63,922 nt of DNA from Plastoroseomonas hellenica (GTDB taxonomy: Bacteria > Pseudomonadota > Alphaproteobacteria > Acetobacterales > Acetobacteraceae): positions 1 to 63,922 of the forward strand of contig NZ_JAAGBB010000037.1 of the NCBI RefSeq assembly GCF_018129085.1, given 5' to 3'. Below the pieces are notes generated by a model that had not been told where the DNA came from, did not search any database, and saw only the letters and a program-made list of their open reading frames with translations. The translations under genes and the position numbers were made by a program. Below are positions 18,480 through 26,988 of the stretch, piece by piece; within the stretch, counting starts at the first letter, position 1, and every line of letters begins with the position of its first letter.

Positions 18480-18622
18480 TCAGGCAGCGGCGCGGGCGAC
18501 GGCCGGCGCGGTGGCGGTGCGGCGGCGGGCACCTCGGCGGTCTCGCGCAGTACATAGCCGCGGCCCCAGACCGTCGCGATCGCGCCGGTGAAGCCGGCCT
18601 CGGTCAGCTTGTGCCGCAGCCT
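18480..18622 (-). pseudogene. Remnant of an OmpR-type response regulator C-terminus
   Basis: The minus strand encodes RLRHKLTEAGFTGAIATV followed by WGRGYVLRE and a proline-rich tail. This is the end of the winged-helix output domain of OmpR/PhoB regulators (the usual form is RLRxKL...IxTVWGRGYxLR). The frame meets a TGA immediately before RLRHKL, and no receiver domain or recognition helix is present. The remnant is joined to unrelated sequence next to the tctC-like gene at 18659, marking a deletion junction. Confidence 0.65.
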
Positions 18623-18658
18623 TCAAGCCGCGATTCGGTACTCCGGTGCGCCCCATGC

Positions 18659-19627
18659 TCAAAGCCACGGGCGTGCCGCCCACAACGCGCGGAACGTCCG
18701 GTCTGCATCGAGAAGATGTCGAGCATAGGCCGTCTGATCGAGCAGGCGGAGCGGTTGCTGCGTGCGCCGGGCAAGGGCGAGGAACTCCGGGTCCGCAAAG
18801 ATGGTCGCGATCGCAGAGCCGAGGCGCGCCGATATCTCCTCGGGGACTCCTCGCGGGCCGACGAAGCCGCGCAGGCTGCCGATGGTCACATCGCAGCCCT
18901 GCTCCCTGAAGGTTGGTACCTCCGGTGCAAGCGGCGAGCGCGTTTCGGCCATCACGCCCACCAGCCGCCATGGCCGACCTTCGGCCATGACCTGGCCCTC
19001 GCCCAGATTGGCGGCGGCGCCGCGGACCTCCTTTTGCCCCAGCGCCAGCACGCATTGCGGCAACGAGGGATAGATGACCGGCTCGAAGCGAACGCCGGCG
19101 ACCTGTTCGAGCATGCGCACCGAGAGAAAGCTCGTTGAGCCGCGCCCCTGCGCCGCGATGGTGAAGCCGTCCTCCCGCCGCGCGGCGGCGACCAGTTGCG
19201 CCACCGTCGTGATGCCGCTGTCGGGATGCACGGCGATGGTGCCCGGATCCTCGACCAAGCCGGCGACGAAGGCGAAGCTGTCAAGCGACCATCGCGGCTG
19301 GCGCTCGATCGGGATCGTCACCAGCCCAGGCGTGTTCAAGATGCCAAACGTATAGCCATCCGGCCGGGCATCCGCGACGGCGTTTATGCCGACTTCGCCG
19401 CCGGCGCCAGGACGGTTCTGCACCACGATGGGCTGCCCGAGCACCTTTTCGAGGAACTGGCCGAGCGTGCGCGCCGTCACATCATTCCCGCCGCCTGGGC
19501 CAAAGGGAACGATCAGCGTCAGCGGGCGAGACGGATAGTCGCTGCCTCGCGCCGTCACGGGCGCGGCAAGCGCGCCCAGCGCGGCGGTTAGGATCCTGCG
19601 GCGATGATGGGCGAAGATCGGCGGCAT
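18659..19627 (-). CDS. Bug/TctC-family periplasmic binding protein
   Basis: 322 residues, start ATG at 19627 with GGGAG 7 nt upstream. A signal peptide ends near PVTARG. Signatures: RPLTLIVPFGPGGGNDVTAR, VVQNRPGAGGEVGINAVADARPDGYTF and the segment VTIPIERQPRWSLDSFAFVAG shared with the paralogue at 23787. That shared segment defines a subgroup within this window. It diverges from a GntR-type regulator gene whose promoter carries a TGGTATA half-site. No membrane partners are nearby. Confidence 0.9.
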   Translation of the reverse strand: MPPIFAHHRRRILTAALGALAAPVTARGSDYPSRPLTLIVPFGPGGGNDVTARTLGQFLEKVLGQPIVVQNRPGAGGEVGINAVADARPDGYTFGILNTPGLVTIPIERQPRWSLDSFAFVAGLVEDPGTIAVHPDSGITTVAQLVAAARREDGFTIAAQGRGSTSFLSVRMLEQVAGVRFEPVIYPSLPQCVLALGQKEVRGAAANLGEGQVMAEGRPWRLVGVMAETRSPLAPEVPTFREQGCDVTIGSLRGFVGPRGVPEEISARLGSAIATIFADPEFLALARRTQQPLRLLDQTAYARHLLDADRTFRALWAARPWL

Positions 19628-19711
19628 GGCGGCGCTCCCGGAATATCAGCGCCGGTGCGGCGCCCATGTTTGGGCCGTTCGTGAGGCGTTGCCGTATCGG
19701 TCTGGCGCCGA

Positions 19712-19741
19712 TTGCCGAGTGGAGTACAGGTGGTATAATGA
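19712..19741 (+). promoter_or_regulatory. Promoter with overlapping TGGTATA operator half-site
   Basis: TTGCCG (19712-19717) and a consensus TATAAT (19734-19739) are 16 bp apart. TGGTATAATGA (19731-19741) covers the -10 element and shares TGGTATA with sites at 23653-23663 and 29664-29674. A further TTGTATA follows at 19742-19748. The promoter places transcription initiation near 19746 and supports the downstream ATG at 19801 as the regulator start. Confidence 0.55.
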
Positions 19742-19800
19742 TTGTATATCGTCCTGCCAAGCCCACGCGCAGCGATCGCGCGGCGCTACCCCGGAGCGCC

Positions 19801-20481
19801 ATGGACCACCTCGCGCCGCACGCAGCGCCGACTAGCTCGCCCAGGCGCAACGTCGCAGACAGCGCCTACGCGCATTTGCACGAATTGCTGCTGACCCACG
19901 GGCTGCCGCTCGACCAGCCGATCTCGGAGCGGGCGGTCGCGGCCGCGCTCGGCATCTCCCGCACGCCCCTGCGCGAGGCCCTGCGGCGCATGGAAGGCGA
20001 GGGCCTGCTGGAACGCCTGCCAGGCGGTGTTCTGCGGGTACGCCGAATCTCCGTCGAAGAGTTCCTCGAGATCCTTCATCTGCGCCGCCTGATCGAAGGC
20101 GAGGCGGCTGCCCTCGCGGCAGCCCGCATCGACCCAGCGCTTCTACGGGCATTGGACGAGCGGGTGGCAGCGCTGCTCGACGTCGGTCGGCCTCTGGCGG
20201 ACCGGCAGGCAGAACGGCTGGAGGTCGACATCGCGCTGCACCGCGCCATTGCCGCCGCCGCCGGCAGCGGCAATCTCACCCGCCTGCTCGAGGATCTGCG
20301 GCGTCGGATGCTGCTGTTCGCGACACCGCCGCAGCCGGGTCGGCTCGAGGAGGCGTGTGCGCAGTATCGCCGCGTCATCGCGGCGCTGCTGGCCGGCGAT
20401 GCCGAAGCTGCTCGCGCCGCGATGGCGGCGCATGTCGATTCCCTGCGGACCGTCATCCTCCAGCGGCTGGCAGCGCTGTGA
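19801..20481 (+). CDS. GntR-family regulator with FCD effector domain
   Basis: 226 residues from the ATG at 19801 (GGAG 4 nt upstream, downstream of a promoter at 19712-19741). The winged helix (about 15-80) has ISERAVAAALGISRTPLREALRRMEGEGLL; the all-helical FCD domain (about 90-215) has LRRLIEGEAAALAA, the metal-type motif DIALHRAIAAAAG and an AMAAHVDSL end. FCD regulators normally repress and are released by small carboxylates or amino acids. The gene overlaps the next by 4 bp (GTGA), so it is co-transcribed with an oxidase and an Old Yellow Enzyme and diverges from a TctC gene; all are candidate targets. Confidence 0.9.
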   Translation: MDHLAPHAAPTSSPRRNVADSAYAHLHELLLTHGLPLDQPISERAVAAALGISRTPLREALRRMEGEGLLERLPGGVLRVRRISVEEFLEILHLRRLIEGEAAALAAARIDPALLRALDERVAALLDVGRPLADRQAERLEVDIALHRAIAAAAGSGNLTRLLEDLRRRMLLFATPPQPGRLEEACAQYRRVIAALLAGDAEAARAAMAAHVDSLRTVILQRLAAL

Positions 20482-21737
20482 CGGCTCCAGCCACCCTGGT
20501 GCTCGGGGGCGGTGTGGCCGGATTGACGGCGGCGCTGTCGCTGCGCCGGGTGGGCGTTCCAGTCACGGTGATCGAGCGCCTGCCCCCGGGCACCGGCGGC
20601 GCCTCCTTCGGCAATGCGGGGATGATCAGCGCAGCAATCGTCGCGCCCTCCTCCCTGCCTGGGATGTGGCGGCAGGTGCCGCGCTGGCTGCTGGACCCGA
20701 TGGGCCCGCTGGCCATCCGGCCAGGCTACCTCCCCTGGGCGCTACCTTGGCTGCTGCGCTGGCTGGAAGCCGGGCGGGAGACGCGGGTCCGACCGATCTC
20801 GCTGGCCCTGCACGCCCTGCTGCGGGACGCGTTCGCCGGCTGGCGCGCACTACTGGGCCCGGCGCAGGCCGACGCGCTGCTCCGCGAGAGCGGCCAAGTG
20901 CTGGCCAGCGAGGCGCCCCCCAGCCCTGCCCAGGCCGCTCTCGACCGCAGCCTGCGGGAGGCGGCTGGCATCGCGAGCGAGCGGCTCGACCGCGCGGCGC
21001 TCAAGGCCCTGTTTCCAGGCCTCGCACCCTCTGTGCAAAGCGGCCTGCTGCTGCCGGGCAACGGCTTCTGCGTCGATCCTGGCCGGCTGGTCGCCACACT
21101 GGCCGATACGCTGCGTGCCGAAGGCGGTGCGATCCTCCTGGAGGGGGTGCAGAAGCTGGTCCCGGAACGCGACGGGTGGATGGTGATGACCGGCATCGCC
21201 AATCACCGGGCCGCGCGCGTGGTGATGGCCGCCGGCGCTTGGTCGCGCCCGTTATTGGCGCCCCTCGGCCTCAGCCTGCCGCTGGAGGCCGAGCGCGGTT
21301 ACCACGCGATGCTGCCCGCGCCATCGATCACCCTCCCCATGCCGATCTCGGTGCGCAGCCGCGGGGTGGGACTCGCGCCGATGTCCGATGGCCTGCGCGT
21401 CGCCGGGACCGTCGAGATCGCCGGCCTGGACGCCCCGCCCGAGGAGGCCCGCGCGCTGCGTCTGGCCGCGCAGGCGCGCGCCCTCTTTCCCGGCCTCACG
21501 CATGGGCCGCCGCGCCTCTGGATGGGCCCGCGGCCTGGCACCCCCGACAGTTTGCCATTGATCGGCGCGGCAGGGCGACGCCCAGGCCTCTTCCTATGCT
21601 GCGGCCATGGCCATCTCGGCCTCACCAGCGCCCCGGCGACGGGCCGGCTGCTCGCCGCACTGATGACCGGCGCGCCGCCGTCGCTCGATCCCACCCCCTA
21701 TGCGCCCGGCCGCTTCGCCGCGTTGCGCACCGCCTGA
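20478..21737 (+). CDS. FAD-dependent amino-acid dehydrogenase-like oxidoreductase, DadA/DAO family
   Basis: 419 residues from a GTG overlapping the regulator stop (GTGA). The N-terminal dinucleotide fold LVLGGGVAGLTAALSL (about 7-22) and the FGNAGMIS segment (about 50) match the DadA group, as does the C-terminal MGPRPGTPDSLPLIG and GHGHLGLTSAPATG. Such enzymes oxidise D-amino acids or secondary amines in the cytoplasm or at the membrane, passing electrons to the quinone pool or oxygen. The substrate is not predictable. It sits between its likely regulator and an Old Yellow Enzyme. Confidence 0.85.
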   Translation: MTAPATLVLGGGVAGLTAALSLRRVGVPVTVIERLPPGTGGASFGNAGMISAAIVAPSSLPGMWRQVPRWLLDPMGPLAIRPGYLPWALPWLLRWLEAGRETRVRPISLALHALLRDAFAGWRALLGPAQADALLRESGQVLASEAPPSPAQAALDRSLREAAGIASERLDRAALKALFPGLAPSVQSGLLLPGNGFCVDPGRLVATLADTLRAEGGAILLEGVQKLVPERDGWMVMTGIANHRAARVVMAAGAWSRPLLAPLGLSLPLEAERGYHAMLPAPSITLPMPISVRSRGVGLAPMSDGLRVAGTVEIAGLDAPPEEARALRLAAQARALFPGLTHGPPRLWMGPRPGTPDSLPLIGAAGRRPGLFLCCGHGHLGLTSAPATGRLLAALMTGAPPSLDPTPYAPGRFAALRTA

Positions 21738-21762
21738 CCTGGTTCCGCTGGAGGATCGCCCA

Positions 21763-22932
21763 ATGCCCGAGAACGCACCGCCGCTGCTCTTCACACCCCT
21801 TACCCTGCGCGGGTTGACCCTGCGCAACCGCGTCGTGGTCTCGCCCATGTCGCAGTATGCGGCGGTGGATGGCGCGCCGACCGACTGGCACTTGGTCCAT
21901 CTCGGCAAATTCGCCATGGGCGGCGCCGGCGTGGTGTTCTGCGAGGAGACCTCGGTCTCCGAACGCTCCCGCAAGACCTATGACTGCCCGGGCATCTACA
22001 CGGATGCGCAGGTGAAGGCCTGGCGGCGAGTCACCGACTTCATCCGCGGTCAGGGCGCGGCGGCGGCGATCCAGCTCGGCCATGCCGGGCGCAAGGTCGC
22101 GACGCGCGCACCATGGGACGGCTTCGCGCCCCTCGGCGCGGAAGATGCTGCGAAGGGCCGCGCCCCCTGGGCCGGCATCGCGCCCAGCCCCATCCCCTTC
22201 AAGGAAGGCGCAACGGTACCGAAGGAGATGGACCGCGACGACATCCGTGCCGTCATCCAGCTCCACGTCGACGCCGCGCGGCGCTCCCTCGATGCCGGCT
22301 TCGACATCTGCGAGATCCACGGCGCGCATGGCTACATCATCCAGCAGTTCCTTTCCCCCATCACCAACAAGCGCACCGACGGCTACGGTGGCGACATCCG
22401 CGGCCGGATGCGGTTTGGGCTGGAGCTGGTCGAAGCCGTGCGGGCGGCCTGGCCAGCTGATCGGCCGCTCTTCTTCCGCGTCTCCTGCGTCGACGGCCGG
22501 GGCGGCATCTGGAGCCTGGAAGACACGGTGCTGTTCGCTGGCGAGCTCAAAACGCTCGGCGTCGACATGCTCGATTGCTCTTCAGGCGGCATCGAGGGGC
22601 CGCTGACGCTGCACATCGTGCCGCGCGTGCCGGGGTATCACGTCCCCTTCGCCGAACGCATCAGGCGCGAGACGGGTATTCCCACCATGGCGGTCGGCCT
22701 GATTACCGATGCGCATCAAGCCCAGGGGTATCTCGAGGCCGGCCAATGCGACCTGGTCGCCCTGGCGCGCGAGATGATGTGGAACCCGAATTGGCCAGTG
22801 CATGCGGCGGCGGCGCTCGGCGTGCCCGCGCCGCACAGTCTGTTGCCGCGTCCCTACGCCTGGTGGCTCGAACGGCGCGAGGAAGTGCGCCGCGCATATC
22901 CGACCGGTCGGGAAGAGGCGCAGGCGGTCTAG
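21763..22932 (+). CDS. Old Yellow Enzyme family NADH:flavin oxidoreductase, YqjM-like
   Basis: 389 residues from the ATG at 21763 (GGAGG 8 nt upstream). FMN-binding TIM barrel with SPMSQYAAVDGAPTDWHLVH (YqjM-type N-terminus), the substrate-binding pair in EIHGAHGYIIQQFLSP, the NKRTDGYGG motif and ALAREMMWNPNWP near the end. It reduces activated C=C bonds using NAD(P)H. Third gene of the regulator-oxidase operon. Its TAG stop overlaps the stop of the convergent GntR gene: the bases CTAG at 22929-22932 serve both strands. Confidence 0.92.
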   Translation: MPENAPPLLFTPLTLRGLTLRNRVVVSPMSQYAAVDGAPTDWHLVHLGKFAMGGAGVVFCEETSVSERSRKTYDCPGIYTDAQVKAWRRVTDFIRGQGAAAAIQLGHAGRKVATRAPWDGFAPLGAEDAAKGRAPWAGIAPSPIPFKEGATVPKEMDRDDIRAVIQLHVDAARRSLDAGFDICEIHGAHGYIIQQFLSPITNKRTDGYGGDIRGRMRFGLELVEAVRAAWPADRPLFFRVSCVDGRGGIWSLEDTVLFAGELKTLGVDMLDCSSGGIEGPLTLHIVPRVPGYHVPFAERIRRETGIPTMAVGLITDAHQAQGYLEAGQCDLVALAREMMWNPNWPVHAAAALGVPAPHSLLPRPYAWWLERREEVRRAYPTGREEAQAV

Positions 22933-23606
22933 ACGGCTCCCAGGCGCCGCATGATGCCGGCCCGCGTGGCGTCGATGTGCTCGGCCATGGCTTTTCGTGC
23001 CGCCTCGGCGTCGTCGGCTTCGAGCGCACGCAGAATCTTCAGATGCTCGGCGCAGATCGGCTCGAGCCGCTCCGGCGTCCGGCGCGTCGCGAAGAGCTGC
23101 GTACGGCGGCGCATATCCGCGATCATGCGCGCCAGGCACCGGTTCCCGCAGGCCTCGCCGATGGCGCGGTGCAGATCGAGGTCCAGCAGCAGCCGCTCGG
23201 GGCTCGCCGGATCGCCGGTAGCGGCCAGCGCCTGCACGCGACGGCGCAGGGCCTCGATCACCGCGGACGGCACCTTGCCGGCGGCGGCGCCGGCGGCTTC
23301 GACTTCAAGCAGGCGGCGGACGCTCAGGACTTCGAGGGTCTCCTCGGCGTCGAGGCGCGGGACGACCAGCGCGCCGTCCGAGCGCCGTGCCAGAATGCCC
23401 TCCCCTTCCAGCCGGTGCATTGCCTCTCGCAGCGGGGTGCGGGAGACGCCGAGTTCGGCCGCCAGGCGCCGTTCCTGGACGACGTCATCGGGTTCGAGAC
23501 GCCGGGAGAGCAGCATTTCGACGAGCTGGTCGTAGGCGTGCCCAGCCGCGCTGCGGCCCTGGTGCAAGAGCTCCTCGCCCGGTCGTCCGCTATCGTCATG
23601 CATCAT
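22929..23606 (-). CDS. GntR-family regulator with FCD effector domain
   Basis: 225 residues from the ATG at 23606; the frame is open 25 codons further upstream, but that would take in the operator at 23653-23663. The winged helix has VVQERRLAAELGVSRTPLREAMHRLEGEGIL and the FCD domain has VRRLLEVEAAGAAAGK, DLDLHRAIGEACGN and AEHIDATRAGIM. It is clearly related to the regulator at 19801. It diverges from the TctC gene at 23787, with the GGTATACC site between them, which suggests control of that gene and of itself. Confidence 0.9.
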   Translation of the reverse strand: MMHDDSGRPGEELLHQGRSAAGHAYDQLVEMLLSRRLEPDDVVQERRLAAELGVSRTPLREAMHRLEGEGILARRSDGALVVPRLDAEETLEVLSVRRLLEVEAAGAAAGKVPSAVIEALRRRVQALAATGDPASPERLLLDLDLHRAIGEACGNRCLARMIADMRRRTQLFATRRTPERLEPICAEHLKILRALEADDAEAARKAMAEHIDATRAGIMRRLGAV

Positions 23607-23652
23607 CGTTGAGTCTTGTCGCCTGAAACTGCGTTGCCGGGCAGGTGTTCTG

Positions 23653-23663
23653 CCGGTATACCA
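23653..23663. promoter_or_regulatory. Candidate GntR operator with GGTATACC core
   Basis: CCGGTATACCA, read on the other strand as TGGTATACCGG, holds the perfect 8-bp palindrome GGTATACC (23655-23662). It lies 47 bp before the GntR start and about 125 bp before the divergent TctC gene. Confidence 0.55.
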
Positions 23664-23786
23664 CCCACAGACCGCATGCACGAGGGATCGTGCTGGCAGC
23701 CGCCGGCCTCCGGGCCAGGCCGGCTGAACCAGCGGCAGGGGAGATTGCGACGGTACACGGCGTTCGACACGGTCTGAGGAGCCCTC

Positions 23787-24851
23787 ATGCTGCGGCGATC
23801 GCCAGTTCTACGGGGCATGGCCAGGCTGGCCAATGCCCCGTCCGGGTTGCCTCCGACCCAGAGCCCTGGATGTGCTGCGACCACGACGCAGACCATCCCG
23901 CGTCGGATGGTGCTTGGCCTCTTTGCGAGCGGCGCGCTCGCAGCCCCTTCCCCCGCGCGCGCGGCTTGGCCCGACCGGCCGATCCAGATGATCGTGCCCT
24001 TCGCGGCCGGCGGGGGCACCGACATTTCCGCGCGCACCCTCGCGCGGTATCTCGAGGCCGAGCTCGGCCAGCCGATCGTCGTGGTGAACCGAGGCGGCGC
24101 GGGCGGCGAGATCGGATTGTCGGCCATCGCGGACGCACGGCCTGACGGCTATACGCTCGGCATCATCAACACGCCTGGCGTCGTGACCATCCCGATCGAG
24201 CGCTCGCCGCGCTGGTCGATGGACAGCTTCGCCTTCATCGCCGGCGTGGTCGAGGATCCGGCCACCTTCGCCGTGCATCCAGACAGCCCGATCAGGACCA
24301 TCGCCGATCTTGTCGCCGCGGCACGGGCGGCGCCCGGCCAAGTGACGCTTGGTACGCAGGGCGTTGGCTCGGCCGGCCACATCGCCATGCTGCTGCTGGA
24401 GCAGGCGGCGGGCGTGCGCTTCGAGCCAGTGGCCTATGCCGGCGCGGCGCCGGCCGCGCTCGCGATGCTGCAGAAGCAAATTCAGGTGACCACCGCCAAT
24501 CTCGGCGAGAGCCTCACATTCGCCCAGCAGCAGCCCTATCGCACCCTTGGCGTGATGGCCGCGGAACGCTCCTCCATGGCGCCGGACGTGCCGAGCTTCA
24601 AGGAAGCGGGGTATGACCTGCGCGGCGGCTCCCTGCGCGGGATCGGCGCGCCGAGGGGACTGCCGCCCGAGGTTGCGCAGAAGCTCTCCGGCGCGGTCAG
24701 CCGCGTGCTGGCCAATGCGGACTTCGTCGCCACCAGCGAGCGAACCTTCCAGCCGCTGCGTTTCCTGCCCCCGGTCGACTATGTCGCCTATCTCAGGGAG
24801 GTGGATGCCGCGCATCGCGCGCTCTGGCGCATTCGCCCCTGGAACGGGTGA
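23787..24851 (+). CDS. Bug/TctC-family periplasmic binding protein
   Basis: 354 residues. The ATG at 23787 has GAGGAG 5 nt upstream, so the long N-terminus is probably real: about 38 residues precede the hydrophobic export segment RRMVLGLFASGALAA, which ends near SPARA. Signatures: RPIQMIVPFAAGGGTDISAR, VVNRGGAGGEIGLSAIADARPDGYTL and VTIPIERSPRWSMDSFAFIAG, almost matching the paralogue at 18659. A maleate-isomerase-like gene follows on the same strand after 193 bp. Confidence 0.9.
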   Translation: MLRRSPVLRGMARLANAPSGLPPTQSPGCAATTTQTIPRRMVLGLFASGALAAPSPARAAWPDRPIQMIVPFAAGGGTDISARTLARYLEAELGQPIVVVNRGGAGGEIGLSAIADARPDGYTLGIINTPGVVTIPIERSPRWSMDSFAFIAGVVEDPATFAVHPDSPIRTIADLVAAARAAPGQVTLGTQGVGSAGHIAMLLLEQAAGVRFEPVAYAGAAPAALAMLQKQIQVTTANLGESLTFAQQQPYRTLGVMAAERSSMAPDVPSFKEAGYDLRGGSLRGIGAPRGLPPEVAQKLSGAVSRVLANADFVATSERTFQPLRFLPPVDYVAYLREVDAAHRALWRIRPWNG

Positions 24852-25044
24852 ACGGCCAGTATCCATGATCGGGGCGCGAAGATTTAAGTCAGGATCTCGG
24901 CGCCGAGAAGAAAAGGTTCGTCCGGGGGATCGGCTGGATGCCTTTCGCCAACCAGGCCGCGATCCTGTCCATGCGCTTTCCGGCGCAGCCCCACGGCTGC
25001 GTTCGCTTGCCGGCCATGCCTGACGTAACAAGGGAGATCACGCA

Positions 25045-25842
25045 ATGAAGGCTGTCGCTGACTATCGCCCCTATGGCTGGCGCGGAAAGATCGGACTGAT
25101 CGTTCCCTCGACCAACACCATCAATGAGCCCGAGTTCTGGCGCCTGGCGCCCAAGGGCGTGACCATCCACACCGGGCGCGCCACATTGCTCGGCAAGGCG
25201 ACCGAGGAAAGCTATTTCCGCATGGCCGAGGCTGTGAAGGTCGCGGCCGACGACCTCGCGACGGCCGAGGTCGATGTCGTCGCCTATGGCTGCACCTCGG
25301 GGTCGATCGTCTGCTCGCTGCAGGACATCGTGGCGGACCTGCAGCAGCGCACGAAGGTGCCGGCGATCGCGACCGCGGGCGCCGTGGTCGCCGCTCTGCG
25401 CGCGCTCGGCGCGCGCAAGGTCGCCGTGGCGACGCCCTATGTCGACTTCGTCAACGACAGTGAGATCAAGTTCCTGAAGGACTACGGCTTCGAGGTGACC
25501 TCGATGCACGGTCTGCGCCTGGGCGAGACACAGGAGGAGCGCCGCGGCATCGGCCGCGTGCCGCCCGAGCACGTCTACCGCATGGCGCTCGCCACCGACC
25601 GGCCGGATGCGGACACCATCTTCATATCTTGCACCAACCTCGCGACCATCGATGTGATCCAGCAGATCGAGACGGATCTGGGCAAGCCGGTCGTGACCAG
25701 CAACCAGTCCTGCTTCTGGGCGTGCTTGCGCATGCTGGGGCTGCGCGACAGGATCGAGGGTCACGGCAGGCTGTTGAGCGAGTGCCTCGACCCGATCACG
25801 ATGGAGAGCTTCGCGCCGCCTGCGGCGGCCAAGGCCGCCTGA
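25045..25842 (+). CDS. Maleate isomerase / Asp-Glu racemase superfamily enzyme
   Basis: 265 residues, with GGGAG upstream of the ATG. The two catalytic cysteines of the superfamily are in YGCTSGS (Cys83) and SCTNL (Cys196), a spacing like that of maleate cis-trans isomerase. VPSTNTINEPEFWRLAP near the N-terminus also matches the maleate isomerase/arylmalonate decarboxylase group, which act without metal on dicarboxylates or malonates. A paralogue with the same features is at 32283-33056. The upstream TctC would supply a dicarboxylate or related acid. Maleate as substrate is plausible but not proven. Confidence 0.85.
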   Translation: MKAVADYRPYGWRGKIGLIVPSTNTINEPEFWRLAPKGVTIHTGRATLLGKATEESYFRMAEAVKVAADDLATAEVDVVAYGCTSGSIVCSLQDIVADLQQRTKVPAIATAGAVVAALRALGARKVAVATPYVDFVNDSEIKFLKDYGFEVTSMHGLRLGETQEERRGIGRVPPEHVYRMALATDRPDADTIFISCTNLATIDVIQQIETDLGKPVVTSNQSCFWACLRMLGLRDRIEGHGRLLSECLDPITMESFAPPAAAKAA

Positions 25843-25907
25843 ACCCTGTCGGAGGGGGTGCGCTTCCCTCCGGTTCCTCCGCGACGCGCGCCTTCTCCCG
25901 CCCGCTG

Positions 25908-26891
25908 TCAGGACGGCGCACGGATGTTGCGCTCGGTGATGATCCGGCCCCAGCGGGCGACTTCCTGTGCGCGATAGCGCCTGAATTCCGACGGCGTGCT
26001 GCCAATCACGTTCACGCCCTGCTGCTCAAGCTTGCCCTTTAGCACCGGATCCGCCAGCACCGCCGTCAGTGCGCGATGGAGTTGCTGCCGAACTGGTTCG
26101 GGCGTGCCGGCCGGCGCGAGCAAGGCGAAATCCGTCGAGGATTCGAAGCCCGGAAGCGACTCGCTGATGCTCCGTACATCCGACAACAGCGGCGAGCGCT
26201 GCAGACTGCTAATACCGAGCGCCCGCACCTTGCCATCCGCCGCCAGCGGTGCCGCCGTCGCCACATCGACGAAGCAGGCGCCAACTTCGCCCGTCATCAG
26301 TGCCTGCGCCGCCGGGCCGCCGCCGCGATAGGGCACATGCGTCATGCTCGCGCCCGACATCGACATGAAGAGCTCGGTCGCCATGTGGCTGGTGCCGGCG
26401 ACGCCCGAGGTGGAGAAGTTCACCTGCCCGGGGCGCGTCTTGAGGTAGTCGACCAGTCCCGCGATATCCCGGACGGGCAGCGCGGGATGTACGCTCAGCA
26501 CCTGCCCATTGTTCCCGACCAGCGAAATTGGCGCAAAGGCGGTTTCGCTGTCGTAGGGAATGTTGCCGTAGAGGAACGGGGCCATGACATAGGTGCTGTT
26601 CGTCGCCATCAGCAGCGTGTAGCCGTCCGGCCTGGCGCGGGCGACGGCGGTATGGCCGACCACGCCCGCCGCGCCCGTGCGGTTGTCGACGACGAAGCTC
26701 TGCTTCAACGCCTCGCTCAGAGATTGGGCAATCAGCCGTGCGACGAGGTCGGTCGAACCACCGGCGGCGAAGCCGACGACGATGGTCACCGGACGGTCAG
26801 GATAGGTTTCCGACGCGCGCGCGGCGCGCTGCTGCCCGCCCGCGGCGGCGAGCAGTGCCGGCAGGGCAAGGATGGATCGACGGGAAGGCAA
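25908..26891 (-). CDS. Bug/TctC-family periplasmic binding protein
   Basis: 327 residues if translation starts at the TTG at 26891, which has AAGGAG 9 nt upstream and leads directly into a Tat-like signal (LPSRRSILALPALL, cleavage near AARA). An ATG at 26963 would add 24 residues but has no good ribosome binding site and would run close to the upstream gene. Signatures: RPVTIVVGFAAGGSTDLVAR, VVDNRTGAAGVVGHTAVARARPDGYTLL and THVPYRGGGPAAQALMTG. It follows another TctC gene on the same strand at about 100 bp. Confidence 0.88.
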   Translation of the reverse strand: MPSRRSILALPALLAAAGGQQRAARASETYPDRPVTIVVGFAAGGSTDLVARLIAQSLSEALKQSFVVDNRTGAAGVVGHTAVARARPDGYTLLMATNSTYVMAPFLYGNIPYDSETAFAPISLVGNNGQVLSVHPALPVRDIAGLVDYLKTRPGQVNFSTSGVAGTSHMATELFMSMSGASMTHVPYRGGGPAAQALMTGEVGACFVDVATAAPLAADGKVRALGISSLQRSPLLSDVRSISESLPGFESSTDFALLAPAGTPEPVRQQLHRALTAVLADPVLKGKLEQQGVNVIGSTPSEFRRYRAQEVARWGRIITERNIRAPS

Positions 26892-26988
26892 TGTCCCACA
26901 CTCCTTGACAGGGTGCGCACGGTGGCGCGGCGTTTTGTCGTGCCGCGGCGTTCTCCCGATCATCTTGCAGGGGGCGTGTCCCCCCTTT

